DNA of 26,702 nt, taken from the NCBI GenBank assembly GCA_050732575.1, contig JBOHRF010000041.1, positions 1-26,702 on the forward strand, in the 5' to 3' direction. The notes under the pieces are model-generated. The model saw nothing but the letters and a program-made list of their open reading frames with translations. It was not told the origin of the DNA and made no database searches. The translations under genes were made by a program, and so were the position numbers. Of the stretch, positions 1-7,472 are shown one piece after another. This stretch comes from JBBDWZ01 sp050732575 (GTDB lineage Bacteria > Gemmatimonadota > Gemmatimonadetes > Longimicrobiales > RSA9). Position 1 is the first letter of the stretch. Each line of letters opens with the position of its first letter.

Positions 1-181
1 AGCGGGAACTGCGCGTGCAGGTACGCGTCCCGCGCCCGCCCGCTCCCGCTCCCGTTATGCGCTTTCCCTCCCGACCGCGATGCGCATGATCGGCTGATTC
101 CCGCGCCTTCGCGTCTTAGTCGCGTTCATCTCTGCACTTCAGGCCCTTCCGGCCATCTCCCGACTTCCGATCCGCGTGCCC

Positions 182-313
182 ATGACCATGTCGGCTACTC
201 CCGAGCACGTCGAGGAATTCACCATCAACATTCGGAGCCTGGGCGGTGGTCGCGGATCGATCGACTTGGTCTGGGGCCAGCAGATGGCGAGCACCGGGTT
301 TACGGTGAGGTAA
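182..313 (+). pseudogene. DUF2911-like C-terminal fragment, repeat copy 1
   Basis: This 43-codon open stretch ends in TAA and reads as the end of a DUF2911 domain: a PEHVEEFTINI segment, a Gly-rich turn, then IDLVWGQQMAS and a final FTVR. In the family as known, the C-terminus has a V-E-x-F-T-I strand followed by a L-x-W-x-x-x-x-A strand and a short hydrophobic end, and intact members are roughly 170-190 residues. The preceding codons can be read in frame for a few residues and then homology stops. No ribosome binding site precedes the ATG. It is best seen as a duplicated gene end rather than a small gene. The family assignment rests on recalled motif shape, without a search. Confidence 0.6.
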
Positions 314-343
314 CGGATTCGGGAGCGTAGATCGGGAGCAAGG

Positions 344-408
344 AGCGGGAGCGGGCGGGAGCGGGAACTGCGCGTGCAGGTCGCGTCCCGCGCCCGCCCG
401 CTCCCGCT
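344..408. terminator. GC-rich palindrome in repeat unit 2
   Basis: A 23-nt arm at 344-366 (AGCGGGAGCGGGCGGG...) pairs with 386-408 with one mismatch across a 19-nt loop. It begins about 30 bp after the stop of the first DUF2911-like fragment, so it is placed like a terminator for that gene, although no T-tract follows. The arms are almost pure purine on one side and pyrimidine on the other. The same hairpin is cut by the window edge in unit 1 (right arm at 28-50). Confidence 0.7.
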
Positions 409-558
409 CCCGTTATGCGCTCCCGCTCCCGTTATGCGCTTTCCCTCCCGACCGCGATGCGCATGATCGGCTGATTCCCGCGCCTTCGCGTCTTAGTCGC
501 GTTCATCTCTGCACTTCAGGCCCTTCCGGCCATCTCCCGACTTCCGATCCGCGTGCCC

Positions 559-660
559 ATGACCATGTCGGCTACTCCCGAGCACGTCGAGGAATTCACC
601 ATCAACATCGACTTGGTCTGGGGCCAGCAGATGGCGAGCACCGGGTATACGGTGAGATAA
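559..660 (+). pseudogene. DUF2911-like C-terminal fragment, repeat copy 2 (30-bp deletion)
   Basis: This is a near-identical second copy of the fragment at 182-313. It has lost 30 bp in frame, which removes the ten residues of the Gly-rich turn (IRSLGGGRGS) and fuses FTINI directly to DLVWGQQ. One further change turns the last Phe into Tyr. The deletion ends share only two or three bases (AT/ATC), as in replication slippage. Because the unit was duplicated together with its downstream palindrome, this is a copy of a gene end, not an independent gene. No ribosome binding site is present. Confidence 0.6.
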
Positions 661-690
661 CGGATTCGGGAGCGTAGATCGGGAGCAAGG

Positions 691-756
691 AGCGGGAGCG
701 GGCGGGAGCGGGAACTGCGCGTGCAGGTACGCGTCCCGCGCCCGCCCGCTCCCGCT
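691..756. terminator. GC-rich palindrome in repeat unit 3
   Basis: The left arm 691-713 pairs with 734-756 with one mismatch over 23 nt, and the loop is 20 nt. It starts about 30 bp after the stop of the second DUF2911-like fragment. The sequence is the same as the palindrome at 344-408. Confidence 0.7.
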
Positions 757-828
757 CCCGTTATGCGCTCCCGCTCCCGTTATGCGCTCCCGCTCCCGTT
801 GTTATGCGCTCCCGCTCCCGATGTGTTG
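747..828. repeat. 19-nt minisatellite, four copies in unit 3
   Basis: The unit CGCTCCCGCTCCCGTTATG occurs at 747-765 and 766-784, then as a 22-nt variant at 785-806 and a diverged copy at 807-828. The first array unit has one copy (41-59) and the second has two (399-417 and 418-436). It overlaps the right arm of the palindrome. Confidence 0.85.
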
Positions 829-998
829 CGCTTTCCCTCCCGACCCATGCGCATGATCGGCTGATTCCCGCCTTCGCGTCTTAGTCGCGTTCCTTTCTGC
901 ACTTCAGGCCCTTTCGGCCATCTCCCGACTTCCGATCCGTGCGTCGAGGTCCGGTATCTGCATCCTTGGAAGGGCGTCCTCGATAGATGGAGGCGCTC

Positions 999-2360
999 AT
1001 GAATCGCCGTGTGGTCAACTCAATCACGGCTTGGCTCTCGGTTGGGGCAGGCATTGCTCTTGGCGGAGCGCCGCAAGTGGTCACCCAAGCGAATGCACAA
1101 TCCCAGGGCGACGCGGGTGGGTTATCCAGCGACTGCGCGCTGGCCGATCGCAGCATTACGGTGCCGGCCGGGTTCTGTCTCACTGTGTTTGCGGACAACC
1201 TGGGGCACGCACGGCACATTGCAGTGGCGCCCAATGGGGTCGTGTACATCAACACGTGGAGCAGCAAGTACAACAAACTGCAGAATGCAGCGGGTGGCTT
1301 TGTTGTCGCGTTACGCGATGCCGATGGTGACGGCAAAGCGGAAACCGTGGAACGCTTCGGTACCGTGCACCAGAGTGGCCAGCCCGGTGGCGGTACCGGC
1401 ATCGCCGTGCACGAGAATGCGTTATACGTGGAAGTGGACAACAAGATCGTGCGCTACACGCTCGATGCGCAGTCGCTCGTGCCGAAGGGTGATCCCGAAA
1501 CTGTTCTGGGTGGACTGCCCATGGAGGGTGATCACCCCATGCATCCGTTTGCCATCGCGAGAAACGGTGCGTTGTACGTGAATTCCGGATCCATGTCCAA
1601 CTCCTGCCAGATCGAGAATCGCAGACTCGAATCTCCGGGCCAAAAGCCCTGCGCGGAGCTGGCCATGCACGCAGGTGTGTGGCGCTACGATGCCAACAAA
1701 CGGGATCAGGTATTCTCGGCCCATGAGCGTTTCGCTTCGGGTATGCGTAACAACGTGGCTCTGGCGGTCAACCCGCGCGATGCCGCGCTGTACGCTGCCA
1801 CGCATGGACGCGACCAACTGGGCGACCACTGGCCCAGGCTGTTTTCGGACGAACAGAACAGTGAACTGCCCGCGGAAGTATTTGCGCGCATCTCGCAGGG
1901 CAACGACTTCGGTTGGCCGTACTGTTACTTCGATGGCGTGGAGAGCAGGCACGTAATGGCGCCGGAATACGGAGGCAATGGCAAAACCGTGGGTGAATGT
2001 GCAACGCGCCATCACCCGGCCGTGGCGTTCCCCGCCCACTGGGCCCCGGAAGCCATCGCGTTTTACACAGGCACCGCTTTCCCCGTCAACTACCGGGGCG
2101 GTGCCTTCGTCTCGTTCCACGGCTCGTGGAACCGCAAACCGACGCAGGCCGGTTTCCTGATTGCGTTCGTGCCTTTTGCCGATGGCAAACCAACCGGGAA
2201 ATACGAGGAATTCGCCACCGGCTTTGCCGGTCCGGCGCTACCCGCGGAACCCACGCGCGCCAAATACCGGCCCATGGGACTGGCGGTTGGACCGGATGGC
2301 GCGTTGTATGTTAGCGATGATACGAAGGGGAGAGTGTGGAGGATCACGGCAACCGAGTGA
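999..2360 (+). CDS. Secreted PQQ-dependent sugar (sorbosone-type) dehydrogenase-like beta-propeller
   Basis: The product is 453 residues. The start at 999 is preferred over the in-frame ATG at 987 because GGAGG lies at 989-993, five bases upstream. A signal peptide runs to about residue 36 (hydrophobic GAGIALGG, then an ANAQ-S cleavage site), so the mature protein is periplasmic or exported. The mature part has the repeating blade pattern of the soluble aldose/sorbosone dehydrogenase family: RHIAVAPNGVVYINTW early, GMRNNVALAVNP in the middle, QGNDFGWPYCY and a final MGLAVGPDGALYVSDD blade. Family members oxidise sugars or sugar aldehydes with PQQ, but many relatives have no measured activity and the cofactor residues could not be checked here. 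A DinB-like gene follows after 17 bp, probably co-transcribed. Confidence 0.85.
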   Translation: MNRRVVNSITAWLSVGAGIALGGAPQVVTQANAQSQGDAGGLSSDCALADRSITVPAGFCLTVFADNLGHARHIAVAPNGVVYINTWSSKYNKLQNAAGGFVVALRDADGDGKAETVERFGTVHQSGQPGGGTGIAVHENALYVEVDNKIVRYTLDAQSLVPKGDPETVLGGLPMEGDHPMHPFAIARNGALYVNSGSMSNSCQIENRRLESPGQKPCAELAMHAGVWRYDANKRDQVFSAHERFASGMRNNVALAVNPRDAALYAATHGRDQLGDHWPRLFSDEQNSELPAEVFARISQGNDFGWPYCYFDGVESRHVMAPEYGGNGKTVGECATRHHPAVAFPAHWAPEAIAFYTGTAFPVNYRGGAFVSFHGSWNRKPTQAGFLIAFVPFADGKPTGKYEEFATGFAGPALPAEPTRAKYRPMGLAVGPDGALYVSDDTKGRVWRITATE

Positions 2361-2377
2361 ACGTTATCTCCTAACAG

Positions 2378-2875
2378 ATGACACTGGTCAACGAACTCAT
2401 TGAAGCGTGGCGCTACACGCGCGCGGGCGTGATCGACGAGGCGGCGAATCTGCCCGAAGCGCACTTTTCCGAACGACCGGCCAGTCTGGGCCGCAGCGCG
2501 CTCGACCTGGTGAATCACATCATCGAGTCGGGCTGGCTGATGGCGGGCGAGTTGAGCCGCGCAGACGGCGATTTCCAGCGTAAGCCCTACCCCGAGCTGA
2601 TTGCCGAACACATGAAGCCGGGCGATGTGGCCAGCTCCAAGGCGCAAGCCATCGAGATTCTTAGGCGCGGCCACAAAGAAGGCGAGGCAATACTGCGCGC
2701 CGCGGGTGCGGCATGGCTGATGCAGCCCATTCGGCAGTTCAATGGAGAGTTCGCCTCGCGCCTGTCCTGGATGCATCACGGCATTGCGCACGAGGAGTAT
2801 CACCGCGGTCAGCTTGCGTTGTACGCCCGACTGTTTGGACTTGTACCGGCGTTGACGCAACAGATCAAAGGATAA
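2378..2875 (+). CDS. DinB-family putative metal-dependent protein
   Basis: This 165-residue, mainly helical protein has the three-histidine pattern of the DinB/YfiT four-helix-bundle superfamily: His47 (LVNHIIE), then His138 and His142 in HHGIAHEEYHRGQ near the C-terminus. Family members bind a divalent metal and several are thiol-dependent transferases or hydrolases, but the substrate of this one cannot be read from sequence. The length is typical. The start is 17 bp after the upstream dehydrogenase gene with no strong ribosome binding site, which suggests translation from the same message. A very long palindrome begins two bases after the stop codon. Confidence 0.85.
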   Translation: MTLVNELIEAWRYTRAGVIDEAANLPEAHFSERPASLGRSALDLVNHIIESGWLMAGELSRADGDFQRKPYPELIAEHMKPGDVASSKAQAIEILRRGHKEGEAILRAAGAAWLMQPIRQFNGEFASRLSWMHHGIAHEEYHRGQLALYARLFGLVPALTQQIKG

Positions 2876-2876
2876 A

Positions 2877-2973
2877 CGGACGAGCACGAGAACGACCACG
2901 ACTATGTGCACGACGACGATGGTTCCCGAATCATCGTCGTGAACATGGTCGTGGTCGTTCTCGTGCTCGTCCG
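2877..2973. terminator. Long palindrome after the DinB-like gene (44-nt arms)
   Basis: The outer 26 nt (2877-2902) are perfectly complementary to 2948-2973. A further 18 nt (2903-2920 against 2930-2947) pair with three mismatches. The loop is only 9 nt. The palindrome starts two bases after a stop codon and lies between two + strand genes, so it is a likely terminator, though far longer than needed and without a T-tract. Confidence 0.85.
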
Positions 2974-3068
2974 CTTATCGGTTGATCCGTTAGATCCGTC
3001 CCTCTGGCCATCTGCACGACCAACACCCATTTTCGGTCTTCCATGCCCTTCCCAAGGAGTGCGGAACC

Positions 3069-4967
3069 GTGAAACGCTTCCTCCGGTCAACTCGAGTGAT
3101 GGCGCTTCTCGCGCTGGTCACGGCGGCCGATGGTACCGCTGAGCAGACGCAACAGCGGGCCAACCAGGACACGCCTCCGCCGCGGCAAACGCAGAAGCCG
3201 CCCTTGCATGGCCGGCACTGGGTGGCGGTGACCGGCAAGCCGCTGGGTGCGGCGGCCGGCGCCATGATCTTCCAGCAGGGCGGCAACGCCATCGATGCGG
3301 CTGCGGCTATGCTGGGCGCCGTAGCTACCATGTGGGACGTACTGAGTTGGGGCGGTGAGACGCAGGCTCTGATTTACAATCCGCACACCAGGAAAGTGAT
3401 CGGCATCAACGCGCTTGGTGTGGCACCAACGGGCGCGACGCCCGAGTACTACCGCTCGAAGGGTTACAACTACCCGCCCGAGTTCGGCCCGCTGGCGGCA
3501 ATTACACCGGGCACGCCGGGCGGTCTTCTGACCATGCTGGCCGAATACGGCACCATGTCGCTGGCGCAGGTGCTGGCGCCCGCCATCCAGATGGCCGATG
3601 GCTACGCGATCGATGCACAGACCGCCAATTCCATGGAGCGGACCAAGGCCAACATCAAGGAGTGGCCATACTCGCCGGCCGTGTTCCTGCCGCATCTTGG
3701 TCAGGCGCGCGAAGCACCCGAAGCCGGTGAAATTTTCCGCCAGGCCGACCTGGCGGCCACGCTGCGCAAGCTGGTGGAAGCGGAGCGCAACGCGCTGCGC
3801 GCGGGCAAGTCGCGCAAGGAAGCGATTTATGCGGCCTACGATCGCTTCTATAAAGGAGACATTGCGCAGGAGATCGTGCGGGGAGTGCGCGAGCAGGGTG
3901 GTCTGTTCACGCAGGACGACCTGGCCAACTGGAAAGTCAAGATCGAAGAGCCGCTGTCCACGAATTACAAGGGCATCGAAGTCTACAAGCTGCAGCAGTG
4001 GCAACAGGGTCCCGTGCTGCTGCAAGCGCTCAACATGCTGGAGAACATCGATGTCAAAGCGCTCGGCTACAACAGCCCGAAGTACATGCACACGATCTAC
4101 CAGGTAATGAATCTGGCCTTCGCCGATCGCGACTTCTACTACGGTGATCCGGCGTTCCCACCCGAAGAGCCCATGCGCGGCCTGCTGTCCAAGGACTACG
4201 CAAAGGCGCGCGCGTCGACTATCAACGCCGAGCGCAATGATTCGACCATCAAGCCGGGCGATCCGTATCCCTACCAGGGCGGAACCAATCCGTTCAAGCA
4301 ATACCTGGACGCGTGGCCGCCCAGGGCGAAGCCCGTACGTATCACATCGGATACGCAGGAGCGCAGTTGGGACGACGCGTTCTACGCGGGCACCACATCC
4401 ATACAGGCCGCCGATTCATCGGGTTGGGTGATTTCGATCACACCGAGCGGTGGCTGGATCCCGGCGGTGATCGCGGGACGCACGGGTGTGGGTCTGAGTC
4501 AACGCGCGCAATCGTTCGTGACCGATCCGGCCGAGAATCCGTTCAACGTGATTCAGCCGGGCAAACGACCGCGCGTCACACTGACACCCACACTGGCCAT
4601 GAAAGATGGTCTGCCCTGGATGGCGTTCTCCGTGCAGGGCGGCGACTCGCAGGATCAGAACCTGTTGCAATGTTTCCTGAACGTGGTCGAGTTCGGCATG
4701 ACACCACAACAGGCCGTGGAAGCGCCCAACATCAACTCGTTCCAGCTGCGCAACTCGTTCGACGATCACACGCCGCAGAACGGACGCCTGCTGGTGGCCT
4801 CATCCACACCGCAGACACTGCGCGAGCAGCTGGAGCGCATGGGCTATCGCCTGCAAGTCTCGGAGCGCACATCGGGCCCCATTACCGCCATCTGGTTCGA
4901 TCGCAAACACGGAACCATGTGGGGCGCGGCGAGCAATCATGGAGAAGACTACGGCATCGCCTGGTGA
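3069..4967 (+). CDS. Gamma-glutamyltransferase-fold (Ntn) hydrolase, exported, atypical substrate pocket
   Basis: The product is 632 residues. Translation starts at GTG 3069, with AAGGAG at 3054-3059. A signal sequence covers about residues 1-24. The body follows the GGT layout: a large-subunit-like half with GGNAIDAA (71-78) and TPGTPGG (146-152), then a small-subunit start at GTTSIQAAD. There Thr442 aligns with the autoprocessing and catalytic Thr391 of E. coli GGT. The GG pair (524-525) also remains. By an ungapped reading the gamma-glutamyl-binding residues are changed: Asp433 becomes Ser482, the Ser462/Ser463 pair becomes Val/Thr, Asn411 becomes Gly462, and the Arg114 region lacks Arg. 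It is therefore probably an autoprocessed periplasmic amidohydrolase of the family, acting on something other than glutathione. Long palindromes flank the gene on both sides. Confidence 0.87.
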   Translation: MKRFLRSTRVMALLALVTAADGTAEQTQQRANQDTPPPRQTQKPPLHGRHWVAVTGKPLGAAAGAMIFQQGGNAIDAAAAMLGAVATMWDVLSWGGETQALIYNPHTRKVIGINALGVAPTGATPEYYRSKGYNYPPEFGPLAAITPGTPGGLLTMLAEYGTMSLAQVLAPAIQMADGYAIDAQTANSMERTKANIKEWPYSPAVFLPHLGQAREAPEAGEIFRQADLAATLRKLVEAERNALRAGKSRKEAIYAAYDRFYKGDIAQEIVRGVREQGGLFTQDDLANWKVKIEEPLSTNYKGIEVYKLQQWQQGPVLLQALNMLENIDVKALGYNSPKYMHTIYQVMNLAFADRDFYYGDPAFPPEEPMRGLLSKDYAKARASTINAERNDSTIKPGDPYPYQGGTNPFKQYLDAWPPRAKPVRITSDTQERSWDDAFYAGTTSIQAADSSGWVISITPSGGWIPAVIAGRTGVGLSQRAQSFVTDPAENPFNVIQPGKRPRVTLTPTLAMKDGLPWMAFSVQGGDSQDQNLLQCFLNVVEFGMTPQQAVEAPNINSFQLRNSFDDHTPQNGRLLVASSTPQTLREQLERMGYRLQVSERTSGPITAIWFDRKHGTMWGAASNHGEDYGIAW

Positions 4968-4984
4968 GGGAACGGAAACGGAAT

Positions 4985-5118
4985 GAGGAAATAGGAATAG
5001 GGGGAGGATTAGGGTAGCAGGGATTGTCTGACCAGAAGGGTTCCGCTGGCAACCAGCACGGTTGCACGGTCAGCATCGGTCCCTACCACCCTAATCCTCC
5101 CCTTAATCCTATTTCCTC
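4985..5118. terminator. Long imperfect palindrome between the GGT-like and SDR genes
   Basis: The arm 4985-5033 (GAGGAAATAGGAATAGG...) pairs with 5068-5118 with a handful of mismatches and a 2-nt length difference. The 34-nt loop itself contains GCTGG-CAA-CCAGC. It begins 17 bases after the GGT-like stop codon and ends just before the SDR ribosome binding site. It shares the AGGATTAGG and CCTTAATCCTA words with the palindromes at 11363 and 26251. Confidence 0.8.
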
Positions 5119-5140
5119 GGTTGTTGAGGAAAGGACAACG

Positions 5141-5917
5141 ATGTCCCGTTGGCGACTGGACAATCAGATAGCCCTGGTGACGGGCGGCACGCGCGGTATT
5201 GGCCGCGCCATTGTGGAGGATCTCCTGGAGTTTGGCGCGCGCGTGTTCGTGGTGGCGCGCGATGCGCAGCGGCTGGATGAGCGGCTGGCCGACTGGAAGC
5301 GCCAGGGTCGCGCGGTTGATGGCATTGCGGCCGATCTCACAACCGCTGCCGGTCGCAAGCAGGCCATCGAAACATTTACCGCGCAGCACGATCGATTGCA
5401 CGTTCTGGTAAACAACGCGGGCACCAACATTCGTCGTGGCACAATGGACTATGACGATGCGACCCTGCGCGCGCTGATCGAGCTCAATTTGATTGCCCCG
5501 TTCGAGCTGGCGCGTCTTGCCTATCCGCTACTGCGCGCGGCCCAGGGCGCCAGCATCATCAACATCGTGTCCGTGGCCGGCATGACCGCACTGGGCACGG
5601 GCACACCGTACGCCATGTCCAAGGCCGGTCTCATCCAGCTCACGAGCAACCTGGCCTGCGAGTGGGCGGCCGATGGTATTCGCGTGAATGCCGTGGCGCC
5701 CTGGTTCATCACCACGGACCTCACGACCGGCGTGCTCTCCAATGACGTCTTCATGGGCGAGGTGATGCGGCGAACGCCGGCTGGTCGAGTGGGAACGCCG
5801 GAAGAAGTGGCCGGTGTGGCTGCCTTTCTGGCCCTGCCCGCAGCCAGCTACGTGACCGGGCAATGTATTGCCGTAGATGGCGGGTTTACGGAATTTGGAT
5901 TTGTGCCGCCTCGTTGA
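5141..5917 (+). CDS. SDR-family NAD(P)-dependent oxidoreductase
   Basis: The product is 258 residues, the usual length for a classical SDR. The start at 5141 follows GGAAAGGA; the in-frame ATG at 5024 lies inside the palindrome and is rejected. Visible motifs are the TGGTRGIG nucleotide-binding loop (14-21), NNAG (91-94), Asn116, and catalytic Ser144, Tyr157 and Lys161 (YAMSK). The C-terminal ASYVTGQCIAVDGG matches family members that reduce or oxidise ketones, resembling tropinone-reductase-like enzymes and gluconate 5-dehydrogenases. An alcohol or sugar-derived ketone substrate is likely, but it is not determined. The last ~67 bp of this gene occur again at 8759-8823. Confidence 0.92.
   Translation: MSRWRLDNQIALVTGGTRGIGRAIVEDLLEFGARVFVVARDAQRLDERLADWKRQGRAVDGIAADLTTAAGRKQAIETFTAQHDRLHVLVNNAGTNIRRGTMDYDDATLRALIELNLIAPFELARLAYPLLRAAQGASIINIVSVAGMTALGTGTPYAMSKAGLIQLTSNLACEWAADGIRVNAVAPWFITTDLTTGVLSNDVFMGEVMRRTPAGRVGTPEEVAGVAAFLALPAASYVTGQCIAVDGGFTEFGFVPPR
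5845..5911. repeat. Direct repeat, left copy (3' end of SDR gene)
   Basis: This 67-bp segment, beginning CAGCTACGTGACCGGGCAAT, is nearly identical to 8759-8823. The two copies bracket 2.85 kb of degenerate genes. The left copy is part of the intact gene. Confidence 0.9.
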
Positions 5918-6112
5918 TCCGAATCGAAGGACTGCGGGACGAGTGTCCATTTGCGTCCTGACGTCGCTACCACCACAATAACTTGGCTTCGTGACTGGAC
6001 GGCGTCTTGAAATAAGCTCGTTGATCAACTCAACCAATCACTCAACCAAATCTAATTGGGATTGGGCAAGGTCCCTGTTTCTGTTGAAATTCAGTGACGG
6101 CATTCAAAGGAT

Positions 6113-6748
6113 TCAGGCTGCCTTTCCCGCACGACCAGTCGCTGCATCAAGCTGAGCATCACGTTTTTGTAGTGCGCTCACCAGCGTTTGCATTTCACGG
6201 TAACCTCTGAGCCGGCGAAATCCGCGTTACGTCCGCTCCAATGCGCTACCTCCCAGGCCCAGGCGCTTGAGCGTGAGCATTTCGTCCAGGCCCTCGCGCA
6301 ACGACGCCGCGGCACCGGGATGTGGCTCACTCAGACTGCGCGCAAGATTCTCCAGCAGCCGCTTCGCTCGCTCCGCATCCGCGCCCTGAAAGGCCGTGTT
6401 CAGCGCACGCTTCACCGACGCTCGCTGGCTGGGCGGCAACGCGTCCAGCACGTTGCGCTTCTTGTGCTCCTGGCAGCGTTGGATCAAGGCGCGCTTGCCG
6501 AACACCGCGCGCACCGCCCGGGAAAGTGCCTTGCTGCCATCCAGGACGACCAGGATCGAGGCATCCGTGCGTAGCCCTCGCTCGACCAATTCGTTCAGCA
6601 ACGCCTTGCAGGTCGTGCTGTGTTCGCTCGCGCCTTCCCAAAGGCCGAGTACGTGCTTGTTCCCGCGCACATCCACGCCCACGGCCACCACCACTTGCTC
6701 GTCGAAATGCACGCCGTCCAAAATCAGCACCTTCACGTTCAGGTCCGA
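6113..6748 (-). pseudogene. IS256-family (mutator) transposase remnant, internally deleted
   Basis: Read on the minus strand, the fragment starts inside the catalytic core: LILDGVHFDEQVVVAVGVD carries the first catalytic Asp and LVVLDGSKALSRAV the second, followed by QRCQEHKKRNVLDALP. After LGLGGSALERT a TAA stop appears (6227-6229). The same frame then resumes with GFRRLRGYREM and ends at TGA 6113-6115. In intact family members about 45 residues lie between these two points, including the third catalytic Glu, so an internal deletion has removed it. The N-terminal ~150 residues are also missing. The 5' side abuts an IS66 fragment on the opposite strand. A possible element end, GGTCCCTGTTTCTGTTGAAA, lies at 6070-6089, but no partner end is visible. 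Confidence 0.88.
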
Positions 6749-6959
6749 CGGGCTGCCCTCTACAGCCTCATGTGCACCTGCGCGCAACACGAGGTAGCGC
6801 CGCTGCCGTATCTCACGGACATACTACGAAAAACTCGCGAAGCGATGGGACGAGAACCGTCTCGAGGAGCTGCTCCCTGACCGTTGGGAACTGCTGCACA
6901 ACGAAAGCCACGACAACCAACCATTCATCGAAGACACGCTCGCCACGACGACTGCCTGA
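6745..6959 (+). pseudogene. IS66-family transposase (TnpC) C-terminal remnant, frameshifted
   Basis: The + strand reads AALYSLMCTCAQHEVAPL then PYLTDILRK, matching the end of IS66 TnpC, where a Y-S-L-x-x-x-C helix precedes a Y-L-x-D-V-L helix. At the A-run 6829-6833 the frame shifts by one. The next frame continues as KLAKRWDENRLEELLPDRW, which is the family's typical R-L-x-E-L-L-P end, and stops at TGA 6957. Only about 70 of ~500 residues remain. The fragment is fused at about 6745 to the broken IS256 transposase, so two different insertion sequences were truncated against each other. Confidence 0.8.
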
Positions 6960-7050
6960 CTAACGGCAACCTTCGACGTGTCTCTCCACCATTCAACACT
7001 CAGCCTCCACTCACGTCACCACTACCATGGAATGATCGGACGGATACCAA

Positions 7051-7395
7051 TTATCGCGGGATCGCCGAACCGGGTGGCTCCCCTTTCGAGGCACCGCCAG
7101 CGGAACGCAGAGCCTTCTCGAAATCTCGTTCGTTTTTCAAATGAGCGAGCTGCTCTGCGGCAGAGTCAAGTTCGGACTCCGTCAGCTCGAGCCGATTCTC
7201 GATCTGCTCAAGCCGCTCCCGAACGCCTGAGTCTGATCTGATGTGCCAACGCCTCACGGAGGGCAGCAGCAATGTCAGGCCGAGACCTGCAGCAACGATT
7301 GACAACGTTCCGAGAATTTCATTTCCCGCCGCCGTCCCCCAGGCAAAGAGTGCACCTGACATGAGAAAGCACACGGCTGGAGCTTGGTGCTTCAT
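7051..7395 (-). CDS. Small predicted inner-membrane protein with C-terminal coiled coil
   Basis: The product is 114 residues, starting at ATG 7393-7395 with GAGGTG just upstream on the minus strand; an in-frame ATG further upstream has no such site. Two hydrophobic segments follow the start: APAVCFLMSGALFAWGTAA (about residues 5-23) and ILGTLSIVAAGLGLTLLL (27-44). A basic RRWHIR then leads into a charged heptad-rich stretch, LEQIENRLELTESELDSAAE, up to about residue 95. The tail is Gly/Pro-rich. This is the layout of a membrane-anchored coiled-coil protein with its long part in the cytoplasm. The family is not recognised. It is the only apparently intact gene between the two SDR-tail repeats, 77 bp downstream of the HTTM remnant on the same strand. 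Confidence 0.65.
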   Translation of the reverse strand: MKHQAPAVCFLMSGALFAWGTAAGNEILGTLSIVAAGLGLTLLLPSVRRWHIRSDSGVRERLEQIENRLELTESELDSAAEQLAHLKNERDFEKALRSAGGASKGEPPGSAIPR

Positions 7396-7472
7396 GGTCA
7401 CCTCAAACGCTGGTGAATCTTTGTGGTTCGACTGAGCGGCCTTGGGCAAGAATCCAATGCCAAGTCCAAATC

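Larger units (their letters stand above)
1..940. repeat. Tandem array of ~350-bp units (about 2.7 copies)
   Basis: Three copies of one unit lie head to tail: 1-359, 360-706 and a partial copy 707-940. The array probably continues left of the window, because the first palindrome is cut at base 1. Each full unit contains, in order, a G-rich arm, a short loop, the complementary C-rich arm, a 19-nt minisatellite, about 120 bp of spacer, and the 3' end of a DUF2911-like gene with its stop codon. The copies differ by point changes, by a 30-bp in-frame deletion in the second gene fragment, and by the number of 19-nt repeats. The third copy lacks the gene fragment and runs directly into the leader of the next gene. 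The units are far too long and too similar throughout to be CRISPR. Confidence 0.93.

Noticed and set aside
1..940. CRISPR-like repeat array
   Set aside because: The units are ~350 bp and similar over their whole length, with no short repeat/unique spacer alternation and no cas genes.
881..1444. 187-codon open frame on the minus strand
   Set aside because: It lies opposite the dehydrogenase gene, has no family motif or ribosome binding site, and arises from the GC-rich codon structure of the real gene.
5024..5140. Upstream ATG extending the SDR protein by 39 residues
   Set aside because: The extension is encoded by the right half of the palindrome and is not SDR-like. The ATG at 5141 has a ribosome binding site and gives the standard length.
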